Under the pieces are notes generated by a model that saw nothing but the letters and a program-made list of their open reading frames with translations, was not told the DNA's origin and did not search any database. 64,000 bases of DNA from NCBI GenBank assembly GCA_013398015.1, contig VZRR01010418.1, forward strand, positions 1-64,000, given 5' to 3'. This stretch comes from Oreocharis arfaki. Taxonomy: Eukaryota; Chordata; Aves; Passeriformes; Paramythiidae. The position numbers and the translations under genes are program-made. Below, piece by piece: positions 1 through 11,531 of the stretch. How positions within the stretch are numbered: position 1 is the first letter of the stretch; every line of letters starts with the position of its first letter.

Positions 1-345
1 CCTTTCTTAGGTTGTTTTCAGAGTTGTTTTCTGGTTGTTACCCAGACTGGTTTGGGTTGGAAAANTTCCCAATATCCCATCCAGCCCTGCCCTCTGGCAG
101 TGGGAAGCCATTCCCTGTGTCCTGTCCCTCCAGGCCTTGTCCCCAGTCCCTCTCCAGCTCTCCTGGAGCCCCTTCAGGCCCTGCAAGGGGCTCTGAGCTC
201 TCCCTGGAGCCTTCTCCTCTCCAGGTGAGCACCCCCAGCTCTCCCAGCCTGGCTCCAGAGCTGAGAGGCTCCAGCCCTGAGAGCAGCTCCGTGGCCTCCT
301 CTGGACTCCAGGAGCTCCATGTCCTCCTCCTGTTGAGGGCTCCAG
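1..345 (-). mobile_element. CR1 LINE fragment
   Basis: The stretch begins near a 'tggtttgggttggaaaa' motif typical of the CR1 3' region read in antisense. It continues into the CR1-type text 'ttctcctctccaggtgagca' and 'gtggcctcctctggactcca'. Position 65 is an unresolved n. The left boundary is unclear because the window starts here. Confidence 0.65.
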
Positions 346-867
346 AGTTTTCCATACTGAAAAGTAGGGAAAGCCATGGAGAACAGGGCCCACAGGCACG
401 GCCTGGGCCTGTTCCCAGTGCCTTCAGCAGCCGAGGGGTTTCCTGCCCAGCACAGGAGCTGCTCCCTCCGTCCACAGGGACGCAGAAGGAGCTGCAGGAA
501 GAGGCATCTGACCAAGCCAAGAATGGGATCACTCAGGAAGCTTTAGGACTTCTCTTCATCTGGCATCAATAAGAATCACCTAATTAATGAATTAATGAGA
601 AAATGGCTGTGTTCCCATTTAAATGTCCATGGTATTGCCAGCACTGAAGTTTTCCTGAACCTTGCACGGGGTCTTGGCTTCACCTGGAGCTTGGAGAATC
701 CACTGCTGATTTTAAGAGGCTGAGGATTTTTGCCACCCTTCTCTGTGCCTCGAGGACTCAGCCATTGCAGGGATATCCTGTCAGTCCTTCCATCCCGAGT
801 CAGGAATGCTGGAAAAATTATTTTGTGTGTGATGCCCAGAACTCTCCTCGTTCCCTGCTTCACAGGA

Positions 868-1195
868 TCACAAAATACCCTGAGCTGGAAGGGATCACCC
901 AGTGCAGCTCCTGGCCCTGCCCAGACCCCCCAACAACCCCACCCTGGGCATCCCTGGCAGCGCTGCCCAAACGCTCCTGGAGCTCTGGCAGCCTCGGGGC
1001 CGTGCCCATTCCCTGGGCAGCCTGGGCAGTGCCCAGCACCCTCTGGGGGAAGAACCTTTCCCTGCTCTGCAGCCATTCCCTGCCCTGGCCCAGCTCCAGC
1101 CGTTCCCTGGGTGCTGTCCCTGTCCCAGGGAGCAGAGATCGGAGCTGCCCTCGGGAGGAGCTGCTGAGCTCTGCCCTCAGTCTGCTCCTGTCCAG
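868..1195 (-). mobile_element. CR1 LINE fragment, GC-rich subfamily
   Basis: The sequence from 'cacaaaataccctgagctgg' through 'gggagcagagatcggagctg' is nearly the same as the copy at 32457-32870 and the inverted copy at 59695-60175. These three therefore form one CR1 subfamily. The 3' end of the element faces low coordinates. Confidence 0.75.
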
Positions 1196-3668
1196 GATTC
1201 TCTCAGCTTTGCTGCTCCTGCTGTGTCACTGCAGCAGCTCCAGAGGACAGCGTGGTGCTCCAGAGACCCCACCTGGATGCCAGGTGATCACAGGAGCCTG
1301 GACCTGTCTCCATGGAATAACGACCCCAATCCTAACAAAGTCCGGGATGAGCTTTTCAACCTTTAACCTGCAGCAGGGACAGCAGCCCAAATTTAGCAAA
1401 CTGATTTTCCCCCAGGATGTTTTCACCCTCACTGCTGATGCCAGAGCCCTTTCCTGTGCTGCCTGGGCCAGGTGTGCAGCAGAAGAAGTCTCCAAATTTA
1501 TCCTGCCTGCTCCCACACATCTGGAATGGATCCAGCACCGTGGAGGATTCCCTTCTCAGCTTGCACTGGGCAAACTTTGCATTTACACATTGTCATTTTC
1601 TCTGCTGCCTCCCAACAGAAAATACCCTCCACGAACATCCACGGAGCTTCCGTGCAGCCTGGAAATGAAAATTCCCCCGGATTTGTTTCTTAACAGCAAC
1701 TGTGCAACAGGAAATGTGGATGTTCACAGATCCAAGAGCTGGTGTCAGGTGGCTGAGCAAGGATTTTTGAGAAGTTTTTGGTCTCATTTATGTGGTCAAA
1801 CCATAGCCAAGATAATTGAGAATGGAAAAATATAAATATTTCAGATTGCATTTCTCTTTATGGATTCTCTTTCGTTTAACTGATGATTTGCAAAGATAAA
1901 GGTCAATATTTCCCAAGGCATTTTTGGAATAAATTTGCACTTTGGCACTAAATTCCCAGTGGGATCTGGTTCCTGGTACTTTTCAGCTCTGGTCATAACA
2001 CGATTTATGCATTTTACTTGGAGTCTTGGGTTTGGATCCAGAGACTCCGTGTCCACTGTGGTGGCAAAATGCTCGTGTGGGTTGATGCCACAGAGGATTT
2101 TCAAATTGAAGATCCCTCTTTCCCATCATTTTTGAATTGAGGGAAGCAGGTCTGTTATCACTTCAATAATATTTTTTGCCTTACAATATAGAGATTAAAA
2201 CAGCTGGAAGGTGCTTCCTTCAGCAGAAAGCTCCATCACCTCATCCTAAAAGAACCAGAACCCACCTTCAGAGAGCTGAATTTGGTACCACCACCCCCAA
2301 ACCTCAGCGTTTCCAGGTTCAGAACATCCTTCCCTCCTCATCTCCCCTCGTTTCCCACGGAAATAAAGCAGGTGGCAGTGTCCCCTTTGGCACAGGGGGT
2401 GGCACGGGGAGCAGGGCACGGGCTATTGGCAACTCGTTGTCACCAATGAGCCCGGGGAGGGAGGTGCAGGGCAGAAGCCACTTCGGGGCACGCTGCAGTG
2501 AGGCTTTTCCACCAGTGCAATCGGAACTCTCGTCAAAAAACAAAAAACAAACAAAAAACCCCAAAAAACGGATCAAATCAAAAGAAAAACGAGAGAAAAT
2601 CAAAGCAGAGAATTTAAAGAATTGTTTAAATTCAATGAAACCAACCGTGTCCTATATGTGATGTTGTCATGGATGGATATTTGCAAGGTTATTTACAAAG
2701 TTTTAGATTTGGTTTTGGTTTTGTTTTTGAGCAGCAGGTGCACAACATACAGACGGAGACATGGTTTTCGCATTGTATGTTGATTGGATGGCGTGATTCA
2801 GCAGGTAGATAAGGAAAATAAGGAACAAAAACAGGAAACAGAAAAGAGAAAATGAGTAATCAGGACAAGCGAAAAGGAAACTCTGAAAAATTTCACTGGG
2901 ATAAAAAAAAACAACAACCCCGTTGGGCTATCGGGTGAGGGGGGGAGGGGGAAGGAGGGGAGGGGTTATTTTATGGGAACTCCGGAAATTAAAAAATGCT
3001 TCGAACCCAAAAGAGATTCGGAGATCCTCGAGGTAACACAGACAGTGCAGTTGTTATTTGCATTTCAGTTCTAATGCAAATTGGGAGACAATTCACAAAC
3101 ACTTCTCAGGGTGGGTTGTTTGTTTTTTTTTCTATTTCCAGGCATAGAAATAGATGTCAGTTTGCCACACACCCACTCGGCCTCCTGAGGCCAACCGTGT
3201 CCACGAGGACACCTTTCCCTTAATCCCACCTCTCTTCCCTCCATTACTGAGGCTAAAAACTGACATTCATGCTCTTGCCTGAGGAAATAAAAAAAAAAAA
3301 TAGATATTCCACTACAATCACAAAGTAAATTACATGTGACACGACCAGGAAAATTAAAACAAAGCAGTTAAATCCACACATTTCTTTTCCTTTTGTCTTT
3401 ACTTCTCCGAGGGTTAAAGGTACCGAACAAGGCTGGTGGAAGCCAGGTCTCTCAAGGTGAGGCCCCCTGGGATTATTTACCTTTGGAGAACACTTCTGGC
3501 TGGAAAATAAGGAGGAAAACGATGCTCTGGCAACTATTTGTGAGCCTGAGCTCAGTGTCACACCTAGAAAACATCTCCACGGGGACCTGGAGGGTGGCAG
3601 GGACAGGGACAGCTGCAGACTGGCACGCAGGGTCACCTTGTGGCTGTCACCTGGACTCCCCAGCTGAG

Positions 3669-3845
3669 GAAACTCCATGGGAATGGCCACCAGGAGGGTG
3701 GGAAGGACTCAAGGGAACTCCATGGGAATGGCCCCCAGGAGGGTGGGAAGGACTCAAGGGAACTCCGTGGGAATGGCCACCAGGAGGGTGGGAAGGACTG
3801 AAGGGAACTCCATAATGGCCACCAGGAGGGTGGGAAGGACTCAAG
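3669..3845. repeat. 45-bp minisatellite, 4 units
   Basis: Four head-to-tail units start at about 3669, 3714, 3759 and 3804, each built on 'ggaactccatgggaatggcc' followed by 'caggagggtgggaaggact'. The last unit lacks 3 bp. The 45-bp period is a multiple of three, which keeps several reading frames open on both strands and produces misleading open frames. Confidence 0.95.
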
Positions 3846-4586
3846 GGGCTGCCCCAAACTCTGCCCAGAGGATGAGGGGAGGCTGGAGCTGAGGACGGCA
3901 CACGGAGAAAGGGCCATTCCCTGCTGGGGACACAGCTCTGGGAGGGATGATCCAAGACCTGTTCTCCTCTCTGGTTATTCCCTGCCCCATGAGAGCTCCT
4001 GCACCCTGCTCGTGCCCGGAGGAAGGAGAGGTGGGGTTGGTTCAGCCCATCCCCAGCCTGATTTCCTGCTCTGCCCCACCTGGAATTCCAAAGGGAAAGA
4101 GAGGCTGGGCAGAGGCCACACCTGGGCTGGGCTGTGTGAATGAGGCACCCCCTGCTCCTCGCCTCCAGCCCTGCACGTTCACATCTCTGCATCGGCTCTT
4201 TCAGCCCCTTTTTCCTACATTTTTCTAAAATCGATTCTATTTTGGAACTACTGGTTCAAAATTGGATCAAACTGGATCTATTGGTTCATTTTGCTACATT
4301 GGCTCTAAATACCAGAAGTATTTCAATTACTCAGGTGAAGCTTCAGCTTAACAAAATATCCCAAAGCTGGTTCAAAGTGTGACTCTGCCAGGATAAAGAG
4401 GCCTTGTGCCACTAGGCAGGCAGCAAAGCAGTCCTGGCATTGCCAGGCAGATTTAGGAGCTCTTGGGACCCCCTTGGTGCCCTGTGGGTCAGGATAACCC
4501 ACGTGGCAGCCTCACATGGGGCCAACCACATGGGGCAGGAGCATCCTTCTGCTTCTTTTCCATCCTGAGGACTGGAAGGGGAGAAT

Positions 4587-4710
4587 CATAAAATCATGGA
4601 ATGGTTTGGGTTGGAAGGGACTCTAAAGCTCATCTCCTTCATGGGCAGGGACCTTCCACTGTCCCAGGTTGCTCCAAGCCCCCTCCAACCTGGCTTTGAG
4701 GGCAGGAAGG
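4587..4710 (-). mobile_element. CR1 LINE 3'-end fragment
   Basis: It begins 'atcataaaatcatggaatgg' followed by 'tttgggttggaagggactct' and runs to 'ccctccaacctggctttgag'. This is the usual antisense view of a 5'-truncated CR1 3' end. Confidence 0.85.
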
Positions 4711-5145
4711 TTTTAGTGGCAGTGGAGAGCTTGGTACAAGACCACATCTCCACATGCCACTGGCTGAAGTGGAAGGAATTCCATGAGGGGCATCCTGACA
4801 GCTGCCATCACTAACCCTGTTATCAATCCTGTTATCAGTGTGATCTTCAGGGCACCACTGCCAGACTAAGCAGGGATGCTCAGACCTGGGCATCGCTGCC
4901 CCCTGCAAGCAAACTGAGCTGCTCAGGGAGCTGTGCCCTTTGATGCCTGTCCATGGTCCCTGTGTGAGGCTGACAGGGATGTGTGAGGCTGACAGGGATG
5001 TGTGCTGCTGGGGATGGGAGTGCTGCTGGGGAGAAACCAGACAGGAGCTGCATGAAAGAAGGGTTGGAAACCAAATCTAGAAAGAAGGTGGCAGGGAATG
5101 ACCCCTGGGCAGTCTCTGTCTGAAGGGAGGAGATGTGGTGGCTAC

Positions 5146-5425
5146 ACAGCAATCAGAGAATTGTTCAGGTTGGAAAAGCTCTCCGAGATCGTCGAGTCCA
5201 ACCATTCCCTCAGCACTGCCAAGGCCACCATTAAACGCTGTCCCCAAGTGCCACATCCACACAGCTTTCAGATCCCTGCAGGGATGAGGACTGCCCCTGT
5301 TCCACCCTTTCCATGAAGCAATTATTCCTAATATCCACCCTAAACTTCCTCTGGAGCAACTTGAGGCTGTTCCCTCTTGCCTTGCTGCTTGTTATTTGGG
5401 AGATGAGACCAAGCCCCACAAAGGG
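5146..5425 (-). mobile_element. CR1 LINE fragment, older subfamily
   Basis: It carries 'ttgttcaggttggaaaagct', 'gtccaaccattccctcagca' and 'ttcctaatatccaccctaaa', followed by 'gcttgttatttgggagatga'. It differs from the GC-rich copies elsewhere and looks like another CR1 subfamily. Confidence 0.8.
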
Positions 5426-7167
5426 GAATGTTTAGAGAGATCAGAGCTCAAAAGGTTCTGCAGACACAGCCAGAGGGCCAAGAGCTCAGGGCTGGAGTGG
5501 TCCTGGGGACATCTGGCTTTTATGTGAGAGAGGTTTGGGATCAGCTCCACATTGGACACTGCCAGGGGAATGTGGTGACCTCCTTTAGAAAATCCTCTCC
5601 AGGGACTGGAGATCCAGCTCCTCATAAAGCAAAAAACTTCTTCTTTCCCACCTGGGAGGAGAAGGGAAAGGCACGTGGGTGCCCTGCTGGAGTTCTAGGG
5701 GGAATTCACACTCCTCTGCAAAGGTTTTGATGCTGGAAATGTCTCACAGCCCAACCTGATCCAGTCCCTGGCTGGGCCATGCCCTGGGAGCTGGAGGGAG
5801 AGGCAATGTCCCATTAACTGAGCAGGGAAGGCAGGAGCACTGTGGCTGCTCCCTGCCTGCGGAACAGCTCCAGAAATGAGGGGTTTAGCAGCACGTGGGC
5901 TTGGTGTTGAGAAGCAGAAACCTTCCTGAAGGAGAAGACACCAATCTGGGAGAGACCAGAGGCTCCCTTACCCCGTGAGAGCTGTCAGTGCTGCTTCCTC
6001 CCAGGAGAAGTGGCCAGAGGAGGGGTGGGAAAGCATCAGTTTGTGGCTGACTTGCAAATGGTTTCACAAATTTTCAAACCATGGCAAAAGTTTGGGCGCC
6101 CTTGGCAAGAAAACACATCCTGTGGGACAGGGAGTGGGGACAACAACCCACAGCACTCACAGTGGGGGAGCTCAGTAACTTCAGCCTGGCTGCACTGAAA
6201 ACAAAATCCAAATCCTACAACACAGGATTCACCAGCAGATAAATGAACATCATTTGTATGGGGAGGAAAACCTGGGGGGGTTGTGCGTTATTTTTGTACC
6301 AAGGAGGTTAAATAAAAATGCATTTTGTTAGAAACAGTCACAAGGTCTTCAGCAGCACCTGTAAAGGAACGTGGGGAGCACAGTTCTCAGCACACACAGA
6401 ACAGATCTACAGGCAAACCCCTGCGACTGAGGAGAAATGTTGAGGTCAGGTTCAAATTCATCACACACTGAAACATCATCAGCTACAACATGCACCAGGG
6501 AGGGGAGAGGAGCAATTTATACACTGGGTTATATCAGATTGTCAGAGATTGAGACAGGCATTTGCTGCCCTTATGGAAAAATCCTTCAGATTTAATCCTT
6601 TTTTGGGTGGTCTACAGGACTCGTCAGCAGGGAGACAGCAGCCCTTGTAGGGCTGGCCAGAAATCCTATGGGAAAGCTGTTTATTCACTGCCCCACAGAG
6701 CTTTGTGACAGGAACATTCCCCCAGTCCTCACTGTTCACCTCTCAGCACCCTCACCCTGCCCCGTGACCCAGACTGGGCAGGAGCTCCAAGGCCCAGACG
6801 TGTGCCCTGCAAAAAACCTCCCACACGAACACGGCAGAATCCCTTTGGTCTTTTCCCTCTCTAAATCCAGCAGGATTTTTCCACGAATAGGCAGAAGAGG
6901 CCTGGGGATTGAGTAGTTGGCTGCAGGAGAGAGGGAGCTGCTTGCTGGCAGAGTCACGAGCGCCGTGGTTCTCATCAGAGCTTTCCCTCTTTGGGGCACA
7001 CAGCTGTGCTCAGCTCCGTGGAAAAGCTCATGGAACAGGGGCAGCCAAGGCCATCATGACTCCCAGAGGCAGCTCCAGGGAATAAGGCTGGTAGGGAGAA
7101 GGTTCAGTGTCCGGACAGGGCAGAGCTTTGTTTAGAAATGAAGGAAATTGAGCAAACTCACACTTAC

Positions 7168-7251
7168 CGCAATCTCCGTTACTAAAATATCAGTAATACT
7201 CCCCAACACTGTTACAAAGTCAAAGACATTCCAGGCATCTCGGAAATAATT
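7168..7251 (-). CDS. CACNA1B: CACNA1B exon 31: IVS3 segment
   Basis: The exon is 84 bp, exactly 28 codons, from NYFRDAWNVFDF to GSITDILVTEIA. It encodes the end of the IVS2-S3 loop and transmembrane segment IVS3, part of the domain IV voltage sensor. The acceptor reads 'ttggcag' and the donor 'GCG|gtaagt', both strong, and both boundaries fall between codons. In mammals a 6-nt alternative exon adding Glu-Thr is joined directly after this exon and is regulated between central and peripheral neurons. I did not find it in the 7.1 kb of following intron. This is the most 3' exon in the window. Confidence 0.96.
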
Positions 7252-7419
7252 CTGCCAAACGAGAACACAAGGGGAATAGAGGGGTCCAGGGGTTATTTTC
7301 TTTTTTGCCAGCACAGGTCAGGGGTCTTTTTTTGTTTGTTTGTTTGTTTGAAATCAAACAAAACACGAGCATTTCGTGGAGAGAGGAAAGAGGGGGAAGG
7401 GAACGAGGGAGGCACCTAC

Positions 7420-7530
7420 CAGCACACCGAAGGCAATGATCTTCAGCACACATTCCATGGAAAACATGGATGTAAACACAATGTTCAGGCATTTCAGCAT
7501 TTCTTCGTATGCTTCCGGAGCATCGTAGAA
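7420..7530 (-). CDS. CACNA1B: CACNA1B exon 30: IVS2 segment
   Basis: The exon is 111 bp, 37 codons, beginning FYDAPEAYEEMLKCLN and ending ECVLKIIAFGVL. It encodes the domain IV S1-S2 loop and IVS2. The acceptor reads 'ccgccgcag' and the donor 'CTG|gtaggt', both in phase 0. It is separated from exon 31 by only 168 bp. The FYDAP start and the LKCLNIVFTSMFSMECVLK core match N-type rather than P/Q-type channels. The intron holds a (TTTG)n run near 7326-7352. Confidence 0.96.
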
Positions 7531-8563
7531 CTGCGGCGGGATGGAAGGAAGGCTGTTAGTGAAAACCACTGCCAGGGAAAACCCTGCCCAGCTGGTTTGC
7601 TCATTTTAGTCAGGAGTCTGTGCTCGCTTTAAGTGAGATCTGGGGTTCCAGCACAGTTATTCCTGTCTCTCCTGCCTCCATCCTATACTGAGGGGGCAGC
7701 TGGAATATCCCCAGAGCTGGAGACTGTTGCTGGGGGACATCCCCCTGGAAGCACAGCACGGCCCAGGAGGGAGGAGGGGCATTTCCAAACCCAGAGAACT
7801 GCAGAGCTGTGTTCTGTTCCAGAGAACCCTAAGAATATGGGGACCCCTTGATTGTGAAGATACTCTAGGATAGGCAAGGGATAGGAGGGGACATCATCCA
7901 CACCATGCATCCACCTGCATCTCTTCCCCCACTCCAGATCACATCCCAGGGGCCTGATGCTGTTCCAGAATTGAGTAATTTCACAGAATCACAGAATGCT
8001 TTGGGTTGGAAAGGATCTTCCAATGCTTGAAGATCATCCCATCCAACTCCCTGCCATGGGCAGGGACCCCTCCCACTGTCCCAGGCTGCTCCAAGCCCCG
8101 TCCAGCCTGGCCTTGGACACTGCCAGGGATCCAGGGGCAGCCACAGCTGCTCTGGGCACCCTGTGCCAGGGCATCGCCACCCTCCCAGGGAACAATTCCT
8201 TCCCAAAATCCCATCTAAACCTGCTGTTTCAGTGTGAATTTCCATGGCCTGACTGGCCTTTGGGCAGCCCCAAGACCCTGCTGTGCAGCAGGAAGCCCAG
8301 GCTGAGCTGGAGGGCAGGAGCTGCAGATCCCAGTTCCCATCCCGTGCTCACACACCAAAGGGGCTGAGCCCAACCACCGCTCTGCAGGGAACCCCACTGG
8401 TGGGATCTCATCCCAGCTAAACCTCCTCCCTCAGGGAGCCACGGGAATCCCCCCAGGCACACAAGGAGTGCTGGCTGCCCCTGCTGACCCCCCCCAGCTC
8501 TCAGGGTGAGAGCACCTCCAGCCAACAGCCCGAAATTCCCGGATTCAGGAAGATCCCACTGAC
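7531..8563 (-). other. CACNA1B: Intron 29, CACNA1B
   Basis: This 1,033-bp intron between the IVS1 and IVS2 exons is mostly unremarkable apart from a CR1 fragment at 7980-8235. I see no other exon or structured element. Confidence 0.85.
7980..8235 (-). mobile_element. CR1 LINE 3'-end fragment
   Basis: It begins 'ttcacagaatcacagaatgc' then 'tttgggttggaaaggatctt'. It continues through 'ccatgggcagggacccctcc' and 'gccagggatccaggggcagc' to 'gggaacaattccttcccaaa'. The doubled 'cacagaat' at its 3' tip is the short terminal repeat typical of CR1. Confidence 0.9.
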
Positions 8564-8728
8564 CTTCATCATGAGGACGATGGTGTTGAGAGCGATCATG
8601 ACCATGATAAAATACTCAAAGGGAGGGGACACCACGAATTTCCACATCTTGTACTGGAAGGATTGCTTGTTCTGAGGCATGTAGCGGGTCAGGGGCTTGG
8701 CACTTATGGCAAAGTCTATGCAGGCCCT
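8564..8728 (-). CDS. CACNA1B: CACNA1B exon 29: III-IV linker and IVS1
   Basis: The exon is 165 bp, 55 codons, starting RACIDFAISAKPLTRYMPQN and ending MIALNTIVLMMK. The first 30 or so residues are the short III-IV cytoplasmic linker, highly conserved in Cav2 channels. The rest is transmembrane segment IVS1 (roughly residues 33-55). The acceptor reads 'ttttgtag' and the donor 'AAG|gtcagt', both in phase 0. No unusual residue is visible. Confidence 0.96.
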
Positions 8729-10323
8729 CTACAAAACAAAAAGGGGATGAAGAGATGACAGAAGAAGGGCTGGAAGCCTTTATCTGTCGGGATGTGGTTG
8801 GGAGAGTGAGCAGAGCATTTGCACCAAGTGAGTGCTGATTGTTCCTGGAAATTGCAGCACAGGATCCCCAAATCCTGATCAATTTTCCTGGAATTTTTGC
8901 CCTTTCCCATTCCTAAGCCCCTTGCAGTGCTACCACCTTCCATCAGAGCCCAGCTCCTGCTGGGTCCTGATCCCTTCCCACTTTTAAAAACATTTCCAAT
9001 TCTTCCTCATGGGCGACTGTAGAAACCAGAGGATTGGTAAAGATGTTCTCTGTGGTTTTTCAAAGAGTATTGTGGAACTCAGGTGTGTCCTCACACACAG
9101 CAACACCCGGACAGCTCAGAATGTTTCATAAAATGAGAACTGAATTTACCAATAAATTAGCCACCAAAAGCACTGGGGGAAATCTCAAAGCCCCCCTTCA
9201 TTGGCTGTTTCTGTTCACTTTCTTGTGAATATAAAACCAGGATAAAAATCGGTTTCTACCCACAAGAGGTTTTGATTCTGGAGCGTTTTCTCCTCTTGGA
9301 TTTACGTAAGAATTCCAAGTCTGGAATCACTTTCTGCTCAGTTGGAAAATAACAAAGCATCTCTAAATATTCTGCTTTATTTTGGACTTTTCATTCCTAC
9401 AGACAAACAAGGAACTAATTAATAATTGCTTACAGCTCCATCTCTTTTCATCAAAAATCAGGTTCCAGTTACAAAATACATGAAAAGAGATGGTTCTTCC
9501 CACAAGAGGTTGTTGAGGCTGTGGGACCCCAGACAAAGGATGTTGCAGATGCTAAAAATCTGCATGGATTGAGAAGGAAACTGGATACAGCCATGGAAGG
9601 AAGATACACAGATGCCAGTGACTAAAGAAAAACCAGCTCAGGAGGTCCCTGAGGGGAAAACAATGGTATTTTTGGGGGGCATTAAGGAAAAACCTCCCAG
9701 CTTCTAACCCTGGTCTTACACTCTTCTCAAAGCATCTCCTTTTGGCTGCTGCAAGGAGGGAAAATCCCAGCCAGGCACAAAACCAGCCTGTGGAGAGGAG
9801 TTTTGCTCCTGGCAGCTGCAGCAGTCGTAGCTCAGTTTGGTTTCTGAGGTCTGGCCTCAAGGTTTGTCTCCTTCCACACCTCCACACTCGAGCAAACACA
9901 AAACCATGGAGTGGTTTGGGCTGGAAGGGACCTCAAAGCTCATCCAGAGCCACCCCTGCCATGGGCAGGGACACCTCCCACTGTCCCAGGGTGCTCCAAG
10001 CCCCGTCCAACCTGGCCTTGGGCACTGCCAGGGATGGAGCAGCTTCTCCCTGTGCCAGGGCAGATCCATGCTCACTTTGGGGTGGTCCAGGGGGACGGGT
10101 GACAGTGGTTCCTAACAGGAAGCACTAGGGGCTCTCCCTGGTGTTGTTTTTATGCAGGAGCTGAAACAGCCACTCATTTCTATGGTCTCTACACCACACA
10201 CCCTCCAAAAACCACTGCTCTCCAGTCCCCCCAGCACAGGGGGGACGAGGAGAGGCCTTCCACCAGCATCCAGGTGCTCTGAGCCCCTGGAACACCAACT
10301 CTGGAGTCAGAAGAGGTGGGTAC
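8729..10323 (-). other. CACNA1B: Intron 28, CACNA1B
   Basis: This 1,595-bp intron contains a CR1 3' end at 9903-10050. A second short repeat-like motif, 'cccacaagaggtt', occurs at about 9260 and 9499. Otherwise I see nothing. Confidence 0.8.
9903..10050 (-). mobile_element. CR1 LINE 3'-end fragment
   Basis: It reads 'accatggagtggtttgggct' then 'ggaagggacctcaaagctca', and later 'ccatgggcagggacacctcc' and 'ccgtccaacctggccttggg'. It is a short 5'-truncated copy. Confidence 0.88.
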
Positions 10324-10525
10324 CTCGTTTTTCTCGAGGCTGCACTCTGACATCACTTTATCTCCTTGCTCCTGGAAGGTGATGATGATTAACGCCACAA
10401 AGATGTTGACAAAGAAAAAAGGGAAGACAACAAAATACACCACGTAAAAGATGGACATTTCCATCCGGTAGCCAGGGCTGGGCCCCTGTTCCTCGTAGGT
10501 GGCATCCACCGAGTGCTTCAGCACA
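10324..10525 (-). CDS. CACNA1B: CACNA1B exon 28: end of domain III pore and IIIS6
   Basis: The exon is 202 bp, one base plus 67 codons, VLKHSVDATYEEQGPSPGYR to MSECSLEKNE. It encodes the extracellular loop after the domain III P-loop and IIIS6 (SIFYVVYFVVFPFFFVNIFV and on to ALIIITF). IIIS6 lines the inner pore and activation gate. The start of the III-IV linker follows. The acceptor reads 'cttgcag' and the donor 'GAG|gtacc'. The codon shared with exon 27 reads AC|T, threonine, where mammals have methionine (GEGWPM). The exon is otherwise typical. Confidence 0.96.
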
Positions 10526-11393
10526 CTGCAAGCAAATGCAAAGAGAGAGGAAAGGTCAACACAACCCCTGGGAAGCAGCAAGGACCCCCTGGGAAGCAGC
10601 AAGGACCCCCTGAGAATCACTCCCTGGCCTCTGCTCACGGGCAGGGTTTCCCACGTATGCTCAGGAAAATCTTGCTCCCTGTCCCACGTGGCTGGGGAGA
10701 AGTTTTCCTCGAGGATATTTTCAGGGAAACCCTTTGTTCTCCCCATTGTGCAGAATGGTGGAGATTCGCTGTGGCCAGATCCACTGATCCCCCCTGGCCA
10801 AGGGGAGAGGATCCAGCTGGATCTGGCTTCTCTTCTCCGGTCACAGGGGTGGAGTAGAAGTGGGAAAAGAGAGGTATTGATGACATCCAAGTAGGGGAAC
10901 ACAGTGAGGGACTGGAAAAGGGAGGCTGATGCTGTTTTGGTCTTTATTTTATGAAGGAGTTGAAGGTGGAGGCGGAGGGAGCCTGGCCACACACGGCACT
11001 CCACGTGTGCCAGCAGCAACGTGTGCCAAGATAAAGTCATGTGCTGAACAGGAAACGTCATTTGGGGACCCTCACGCCCAGCAGGCTTCCAGCAGAGCTC
11101 ACAATACTTCTTCCCTTTCATTTTCTCACATTTCCATGATCAACTTTACCCCTGAGAAAGGCGAGTGAGTCCAAAAGCCTGAAGCAGGAACAGAGAACTG
11201 CCTGAGCATCCCTGTGCAAGCTCGGAAGAGCACCGAGGGAAACGCAGAGCTCTGCCTGCTGCTTCACCCAATGATCCCACAAAACTGAGCTGCTAAAAGA
11301 CTCTTCTCATTTCCCAGGTCACCTGCTGTCCCTCAGAGCTTTGGGGACCTGCTTTACCTGCTCCATCAGCCCCTGCCAGTGCCAGGTACTCAC
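10526..11393 (-). other. CACNA1B: Intron 27, CACNA1B
   Basis: This 868-bp intron has a short two-copy 21-bp repeat, 'gggaagcagcaaggaccccct', near 10568-10610. No mobile element is recognised. Confidence 0.8.
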
Positions 11394-11531
11394 GTTGGCC
11401 ACCCTTCTCCTGTGGACACGGTGAAGAGCGTGAGCAGAGCCCAGAGCACGTTGTCGTAGTGGAACTCGTATTTTTTCCATTCCCTGGGCTGTGCCTCCAC
11501 CTCATTTTTCTCATAATCCAGGTACTGACCC
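11394..11531 (-). CDS. CACNA1B: CACNA1B exon 27: domain III pore loop
   Basis: The exon is 138 bp and encodes GQYLDYEKNEVEAQPREWKK and then YEFHYDNVLWALLTLFTVST followed by GEGWP. The sequence TGEGW carries the domain III selectivity-filter glutamate, one of four that form the calcium-binding ring. The preceding extracellular turret is part of the region that determines omega-conotoxin GVIA block of N-type channels in the literature. The acceptor reads 'tttcctag' and the donor 'CCAAC|gtgagt'. It enters one base into a codon and leaves two bases into the next. Confidence 0.96.

Larger units (their letters stand above)
1..7167 (-). other. CACNA1B: Intron 31 (partial, more than 7.1 kb), CACNA1B
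   Basis: This is the intron after the IVS3 exon, open at the window edge. I looked for the next exon (IVS4, expected to start N-N-F-I-N-L-S) on the minus strand and did not find it. I also did not find a 6-nt Glu-Thr microexon (e31a) with good flanking sites. The intron contains CR1 fragments (1-345, 868-1195, 4587-4710, 5146-5425), a 45-bp minisatellite (3669-3845) and a purine-rich stretch near 2935-2965. Stretches 1200-3660 and 5430-7160 show nothing I recognise. Confidence 0.8.

Noticed and set aside
12..572. 186-codon open frame at the left edge
   Set aside because: Mostly antisense CR1 sequence; it has no ORF2-like motif and crosses an unresolved base.
1..7167. Six-nucleotide Glu-Thr microexon e31a
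   Set aside because: I searched for a six-base Glu-Thr insert with AG before and GT after on the minus strand and found no convincing site. It may lie beyond the window.
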